Below are positions 58,150-64,000 of a DNA stretch of 64,000 nt, piece after piece. Source of the stretch: Prosapia bicincta. Its lineage: Eukaryota > Arthropoda > Insecta > Hemiptera > Cercopidae. The notes under the pieces are model-generated. The model saw only the letters and a list, made by a program, of their open reading frames with translations, made no database searches and was not told the DNA's origin. Each line of letters opens with the position of its first letter. Positions within the stretch are counted from its first letter, which is position 1. Position numbers and translations under genes: made by a program. The stretch lies in assembly GCA_036971475.1 (NCBI GenBank), contig JBAIZL010000007.1, positions 28,315,447-28,379,446 on the forward strand, read 5' to 3'.

Positions 58150-60029
58150 GTAACATAATAACATATGTACAAGTGTTTTTTGGGGAAAACTAATAGCACA
58201 CGTTAACATGGTATAAACTAATATGAAGTTAATATTTTTAACAATAATTTGTTTTATACAAAGCTACATTATTTATAAACAATCACTTCCATTTTGATTG
58301 TAACTCCATAAAACCTATCAATTTGTATAGGTCAAATTTTATAAGCTGGCACTTGGAACATAGGTAGAAATTGTATATTAGGCGTCTAGAAAACAACAGG
58401 GGTACTGTCGTCATCCCTCATCGGGGCAGTAAATCTTGGCCTGTCTTTAGACAATCATATTAGCTCGCTTCCGTGAACGCCCTATTTACATTTATTTCTA
58501 GTTTTATTATATTTTAAAAAGTATTAATAAGTAGCAAAATAATGAGTCAGCAGAATTCTAAGGGTTGGTGTTTTTTAAAATGATCTGCAAGCACCTCCAC
58601 CCTCCCCTCGGCAAGAACCACAGCCCCCAAATACCAGATTATAAAATTTTACCTATACCATTATTTCACTACCATGAGTTCAACTGATGTCATTCCCAGT
58701 TTATTAAAACCATCAACTTATGATTACCCATTTTACAAGTATAGTACTTTTTCTAATATTTTTTGTAGTGTGTAATAAATGATAAAAATTTGACCGGATT
58801 AACATGGAATAAGAAGTGTAGTGGGTTGGATTAGCAAGGCTCTAGCGTATCTTATACACCAAAGCCAAACAATTAGTTTCAACAAGAGACAGTTGAAGTA
58901 ATCTTTTAGCTTCTGACATTCTTAATACCGCACTTCAGATTAATAATGCTGCGCTTCTTCAGTTAATTCAAGAAGTGTAGTTAAAGCTTTGAGAAATGCA
59001 AACATTGGGGCAGAGATAGTGAGCAGTCTATGTGCAGCTTCATTTAAATCTTTATTCTCTAGACTTCTAATTTAATTTAATATGACAATCTATCAATACT
59101 TTTTTAGCTACCTCAGTTATTTTTTGTTTCAAAAGATCACAATTTTTAGTACATGTTTCAGTTTCCCTAAACATGAGACAGTTCCATTTTAACATGTTCC
59201 CATTACAGTCTAAAGTACTCATTTTTATTCAGTTTTGTCCCTTAAAATTTATTCCACAGCAGATGTTCTGTATTAAATTTACTGCTCAGAAATTATTTTT
59301 TGATGTACATTGATGAACATTAAAATGTTGATCTTCTTCACTGAAAAAAATATTACGACAAATAAAATGAATATTAAAATTGCTCTTTGTAATGTAAAAT
59401 TTAGTGAATAAACCATAAGTTTCAAAATCTGGTTGTTGTTCATGACGAGCTGATTGTTAATTACTTATTACACTTTGAAATTACTTGCGACCAGACATTC
59501 TTTCAATATAAGTTGGTAAATTGTTAACTTACACTTGGAGAAAACGTTTTAGTAACTGTATGAAGCAACTGTGGCGTAATGTTTATTTTAAAATAAATTT
59601 GAAATAAATGTTATTTGTGGTTCAAAAAAAAAAAAAAAAGTTTTAGTCTTTTGACTTCTTCAGTCTCACATTTCTGCCGCTAAGATTGAGAATGTGGGAT
59701 CTGAGAACAGTACGTGTGAATAAATGAACAAACACAACTGGCGGACCAAACTCAGGAGCGAAAGAACTTTTGAAACAGGTCATTAATTTAATAGTTTTCA
59801 CTCAGCCACTCAAATAGTTTATGAAAATTTAAAATGTTTGTCTAGTAAGTAAAAAAAAAATACTGATACTTTTAATTTTTTTAACAATTAATTATATTTG
59901 TAGAGGTTTACTTGTTTTCATGAAAACTTTTTGCTTATTGCTGGTTTTATTTCTATACCAAAATATATTGTTTTTTATTTAAATCTTGTGTAAGTACTGT
60001 ACTTTAATCCCTTTAAAGGCATAAAGGTA
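58150..60029. other. AT-rich DNA with no recognised gene; short poly-A at 59624-59639
   Basis: On minus at about 59070-59225 a stretch free of stops reads NMLKWNCLMFRETETC and LLKQKITEVAKKVLIDCH, but no family is recognised and it ends in stops. A run of 16 A at 59624-59639 could be a retroposon tail, but no element start could be placed. Confidence 0.35.
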
Positions 60030-60290
60030 GATGAAGTTATATATAAGAATAACTGTCTGGATTGTAATACCTCTTATGTGGGTGAGACAAACAGGCAAAT
60101 TTTGCTTCATATACTTAAAGATGAAAACAATATTAATAGGAATAAACACTTACTCTTGGATTTTCATTGAGCATAATAAAAAATTGGTGGCATAAATTTG
60201 ATGATAAAAATTGTATAATAATGTCTCCATCTGGAAGAACAGGAATCACTTGGAAATTGTAAATATTAATTTACAACAAAATGGTATTAC
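60030..60290 (+). pseudogene. Penelope-like GIY-YIG endonuclease remnant (family E)
   Basis: The plus strand reads DEVIYKNNCLDCNTSYVGET and NRQILLHILKDENN, with the CxxC pair and a YVGETNRQ version of the YIGQTGR motif. Stops follow and the rest is barely readable. It is the most diverged PLE endonuclease in the window, so either older or from another family. Confidence 0.65.
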
Positions 60291-60302
60291 TCTATAATTA
60301 AA

Positions 60303-60790
60303 TTATACTTAACTAAGTGAATACATGAGGGCTTACTTGCTGACACATTTTGAAACAATCGGCGTCCCTCAAGGTAAAATAAAGGTTGTCGGCATGAGAT
60401 TTATAAGAGTAGTGGGGGCAGATTAAGTTGGTTGTTTACTATGTATTGCATATTTTGTATTTTTCTATAGTTGTTAGTTTTTTACTTTGGTTTAATATGT
60501 GGAGAATATTGTAAATAGTGTGTGTGTGTGTGTTGCGTGTTTTCCAGGTGTGTAAGCTCTTATCTATTCACTTAGTTCAGTTTTATTTAATTATAGTTTA
60601 ATCAGTGAATTCAAGATGATTACAACAGGCAACTTTAAAATGGTATTGACATTGAAAATGTTTTTGATAAATTGTGTAAACCACTTGAAATGCTACAACC
60701 ACTATATATTTGTTCACAAATATGTTAGAAAACAAGTATTATTTAGGTCACACCTTTTATCTCTGATTTCAGTCTTTTTATAATTTTCCT
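60303..60790 (-). mobile_element. Family C PLE end plus adjoining segment, internally deleted
   Basis: Contains 'gggcttacttgctgacac', 'tttgaaacaatcgg' and, after a deletion, 'taaaggttgtcgg', then on minus the KLTTIEKY coding trace near 60470. The region 60580-60790 matches 49270-49450. Confidence 0.65.
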
Positions 60791-60833
60791 AAATCATTCA
60801 AATATATCAGTAAAACATAAATTTTCCAAGGCG

Positions 60834-62361
60834 CATGGGCGCCCATGTATATTTTTATAGGGGGGGGCTAACTCTGATACCTGGGGGGATGGGATTCCCT
60901 CCATGAAAAGGAGGGTCTGGGGAAATTTTGAAAAATTAGGGTTAAAATGGTGAGCTTTAAGGCACTTTAGAAAGTTCAAAACTTCTAATTTTTACAGGCT
61001 TTTTTATATCGATTAATTTATTTTTTTATAGAATGAGTGAATCTTTATTCCTTAAAATACTAAAAAATATAATTAAAAGCTTTTTTTTCTTGCGTCATTT
61101 CATTTATTATAGGATAGGATAGTAACCGACAAATTATTTTGAGGTTGGAAATTTTTTAAATATAGGCTATTATTTCAGTTTTATAAGTGGCGTTTTTTTT
61201 TTTTTATTTTAACCGAGGCATGACAGTCGAGTATCTGATTTTATTGAAATATCTCATTAGGTTCAGGGTGTTTGCGTGTTTCAGGAGGAACTTCTCATAT
61301 AACGCTAAAACTGAGAAAAAATGCTTCGTTAGTTAGTTACGACTAGCGAAAAATTTCACCACCAATTCAGTTGCCCATGTGAAATAAATCAATAAATGTA
61401 TAGGCCCTACTTAAGTAAGCAGATTCAAATTTTATCCTCCTTAGACTTTTTCTATAAATTTGAGCAATTAGTGGTAGTTTTCAACCTTGAAAATGAATTT
61501 TTAGAGGGTCGAAATATTAAACAATTACAATTAGAGTATCAGACAATAGTTATTTTTAATTAATCTCAACCAAATTTCACTCTTTTTACGCTTTTTTATA
61601 GATTTTGACAATAAGGGGTAGTTTTTACGCTTAAAAAATAAAAAGCGCCCGTCGGCACTATATAGATTTTGAAGTAGAGGGTAAGTTGACCTTAATCCCA
61701 AATTTGTATGCAAATCGGTCTTTTCCGAAAAATTTGCGAAGTTTTTTCCTATTTTAAGCTTTGTTTCCTGGACTAATAATAAAGATAAATCAAATTAAAA
61801 CGTCAATTTCTACAATTCAATTAAAGGTAATGTAACACAGGCTATAACATATAATAAACTGTTAACATTAAGTTAACCAATACAGTACTACAATGTCGAA
61901 CGCAGATGACATGCAACAGAGAAGAAATGCAGCGTCAGTCGGAAGGGCCTAGGTTATCCTTCCTGTCACGTTTTCCTTATCATTGGGATAGCTGGCTCGC
62001 TGTGTCAGCGTCTAGGATATTAGTCGTGTCGTCGTGTCCTGTTTAGCTGTTTTCCTTTAATTGACGCAACCATTAACTGGTCCACATTGGCATAATCACA
62101 TAACATGGATATTCGATAGTTACTGACTTTAAAACCTATTTCGTTCAGTCCAGGTGTTAATATAGCAGAATCGCATAAATATACTATTTATATTGTTAAT
62201 ACTGTGAACATTTATTATAATTAAAATATAGTTCTTCCACATCAGCTGAAAATAAAAAAAGAAATATTTGTACGAAAGTCTTGATAATTTTAATTTGTAT
62301 TTCTGGGAGCTAGGGGGGGGGCCACGGCCCCTCCCTGCCCGTGTGTATGGGCGCCCATGTT
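60834..62361. mobile_element. Unclassified 1.5-kb element with CATGGGCGCCCAT ends
   Basis: CATGGGCGCCCATG at 60834-60847 and the same palindromic block at 62346-62359 face each other, each with a G run 15-30 bp inside. AAGGCG occurs at 60828-60833 and 62362-62367, a possible 6-bp target duplication. No transposase is readable between the ends; open frames at 60794-60979 and 61531-61713 show no domain. Non-autonomous DNA transposon is the likeliest reading. Confidence 0.6.
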
Positions 62362-62559
62362 AAGGCGTCAATAATAATTATCAACCTAGCTCTTACACAC
62401 TTATTAATTTTTTTGTATCATACTATTTTATAAATTTACTTTCAAATTATCACTCTTGTGAGATTATTTTAAAAAACAATAAGCCTGAGAGAAATCCTAA
62501 TCTCTAAACTACTGATTTTAAGTTCCTACTGTTTAAGAAAAATCAGGCAATATTCGTTC

Positions 62560-62660
62560 TGAACGAATGTTTTCAAACGCATCAGCAAGTAAGCAATCAC
62601 GTATTCACTTAGTTAAGTATTTTTAAAATTAGTTTAATCAGTGAATTCAAGATGATTACA
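62560..62660 (+). repeat. Family C PLE terminal fragment
   Basis: 'gaacgaatgttttcaaacgc' followed by 'atcagcaagtaagc', then 'tattcacttagttaag' and 'cagtgaattcaagatg'. Only the last part of the terminus is left, with the GAAA core reduced to CAAA. The stretch 62368-62559 and 62661-62861 hold nothing else. Confidence 0.65.
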
Positions 62661-62861
62661 TCACGCCACTGCAAAGCATTACACTTAATTCTCATCAAAA
62701 AATTCTTATAAATTGTTTTAATTTATTAAAAAAACATTATTCTTTATTTTATTCTTTTTAATTTATTGAAGAAATAATTTAAAATACTTCTTTTCCAATA
62801 AACTAAAATTATAAGTAACTATAGCATAACTAGTGAACACTTTAGCACGTACACTCTTGAA

Positions 62862-63116
62862 TTTTGTAGTCCATTATGTTTGGTGAAACTTATTAATCAC
62901 TTTTACATTAGTTTATGACTATCTGAACTTTAAATTTTGTAAAAACTTACTGAGACAGAACATTTTTGATCGCTACGTGGCGATCATCAGTGTCTTCCAT
63001 TCCATCGGAAGACATTGAGGAAAATCGCTACGTAGAGCTCGAAAACGTTCTGTCTCAGTAAGTTTTTACAAAATTTAAAGTTCGGATAGTCATAAACTAA
63101 TGTTAAAGTGATTAAT
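62862..63116. mobile_element. Palindromic pair of family A PLE termini with two decayed hammerheads
   Basis: Arms of about 87 bp (62892-62978 and 63030-63116) are inverted copies of the family A end. The minus copy (62953-62995) has AGACA, CTGATGA, a shortened stem II and CAAAA for GAAA. The plus copy (63010-63055) has AGACA, TTGAGGA for CTGATGA, an intact GAAA, AACGTT, C and TGTCT. Each has lost a different half of the core, so neither is likely active. Confidence 0.8.
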
Positions 63117-64000
63117 TTAGAATTTACTTGTTTCATTTACGAGGCTAACCGATTATGGTTAATCATTGAATTCAAGATAATTACAACCCGCAATTTTAAA
63201 CTGAAATTATTAATTTTTTTGTAAAATTCATTAAAGATCATCTATATTTTATTAATACATGTTTTGTTTAATGAATATTAGATAACAATATAACCCCTTA
63301 ACTACGATGAATACAGAGTACAGTAATTATAAAATGTACATTTCTCTAGCACCGAAATAAAAAAAACTTTAAAATGCAATTTTCATCTTGTAAAGGTTTA
63401 GAGTGGTTTATGTTATATAGAATGGGCTATAATGGTGTGTCATATTGAAAGCTGCATGGCCGAGGGAGAGGTACACCAAAAACAAGAACTTTGTACACTT
63501 ACCAAACCCTCAGCTAAGCTTTATTTATTTTAGCTACTCTTCTATATGATTACCTGGTGATTTAAATTTACAAAAAGTGTTAATCTATAGTTAAGAAGTT
63601 AATTTTTTAAAAGTTGTGGTTATTGGGTTTTTATTGTTTAACACTAGATGATGTTATAGGAATACATTTTTATTACTCACCTGCAAGACCAAGAGATAAG
63701 ACATAGCTGAAAAATTAATGAAATAAATAAATTGTATCTATTTAAATAGCAGGTTCCAAAATGTATGTTACAATAACTTCAGTCACTATTAGGCCAAAGT
63801 TTGAAGAACACACACAACTTCAAATTTTCAATTGTCAATCAAATAAAATACTTTTATTCATCCAGTTAAATTCAAATAAATTAGTTTAAACTTGTAGTAT
63901 ATGATATTTGATGGCAATACAGTTTTTTCAACTATTAATTCATTATTTTAGTTTTGTATGGGAGAGCAACTTTTCACAAAAGGGCCAAGTTATGCAATAT
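63117..64000. other. AT-rich DNA, no gene recognised
   Basis: A trace of the family C flank ('attgaattcaagataatta') is at 63163-63181. The rest up to the window end shows no coding region or repeat boundary. Confidence 0.4.

Overview
The window looks like animal nuclear DNA, most likely from an arthropod. The evidence is a large AT-rich satellite array, many decayed transposons of animal type (Penelope-like, hAT, Tigger/pogo, mariner, piggyBac-like, and a LINE with an RNase H domain), and three tandem TTAGG units, the usual insect telomere repeat, at 32021-32037. There is no bacterial-style gene organisation, no intact host gene and no convincing full-length protein gene. The species cannot be named from the sequence alone.

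Layout. (1) 1-29338 is an uninterrupted satellite of about 172 monomers of about 170 bp. It is organised into several successive higher-order repeat registers (about 1535, 1708, 2559 and 3070 bp) and ends abruptly at 29338. The size, AT-richness, monomer length and dyad symmetries fit a centromeric or pericentromeric satellite. (2) 29339-34541 is a layered block of other tandem repeats: degenerate 'tgtaggttta' repeats with a duplicated segment, a GC-rich degenerate repeat of about 35 bp, three units of about 114 bp, a TTAGG patch, fifteen units of a 153-bp minisatellite, and a GC/TG microsatellite. (3) 34542-64000 is AT-rich DNA packed with old transposable elements, many of them nested or palindromic.

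The most interesting content is a set of Penelope-like element (PLE) remains. At least nine coding fragments match the PLE C-terminus (end of the reverse transcriptase and/or GIY-YIG endonuclease), and they belong to several families. Their terminal sequences carry hammerhead ribozyme motifs. Three are essentially canonical: 38097-38141 minus, 51100-51145 plus and 54961-55005 plus. Each has the CTGATGA and GAAA cores, a paired stem II, a paired stem I and a self-complementary stem III (AAGCTT, AACGTT and ATGTACAT respectively), the arrangement expected of ribozymes that fold as dimers. Two further PLE families keep only the stem II/GAAA/palindromic stem III half (ACGGCCGT and ACGCGT). Two ribozyme-bearing insertions have clear target-site duplications, 11 bp around 50007-51213 and 12 bp around 54860-55074. 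Many PLE ends are present as head-to-head foldbacks, two of the palindromic units lying inside TA microsatellites.

A nest of three DNA transposons lies at 38293-41752: an outer element with CAGTGGCG-type ends, a Tigger/pogo-like element inside it, and a decayed hAT with a near-perfect 8-bp target duplication inside that. Nothing here works together as a pathway. The window reads as a boundary between a satellite array and a transposon-dominated flank.
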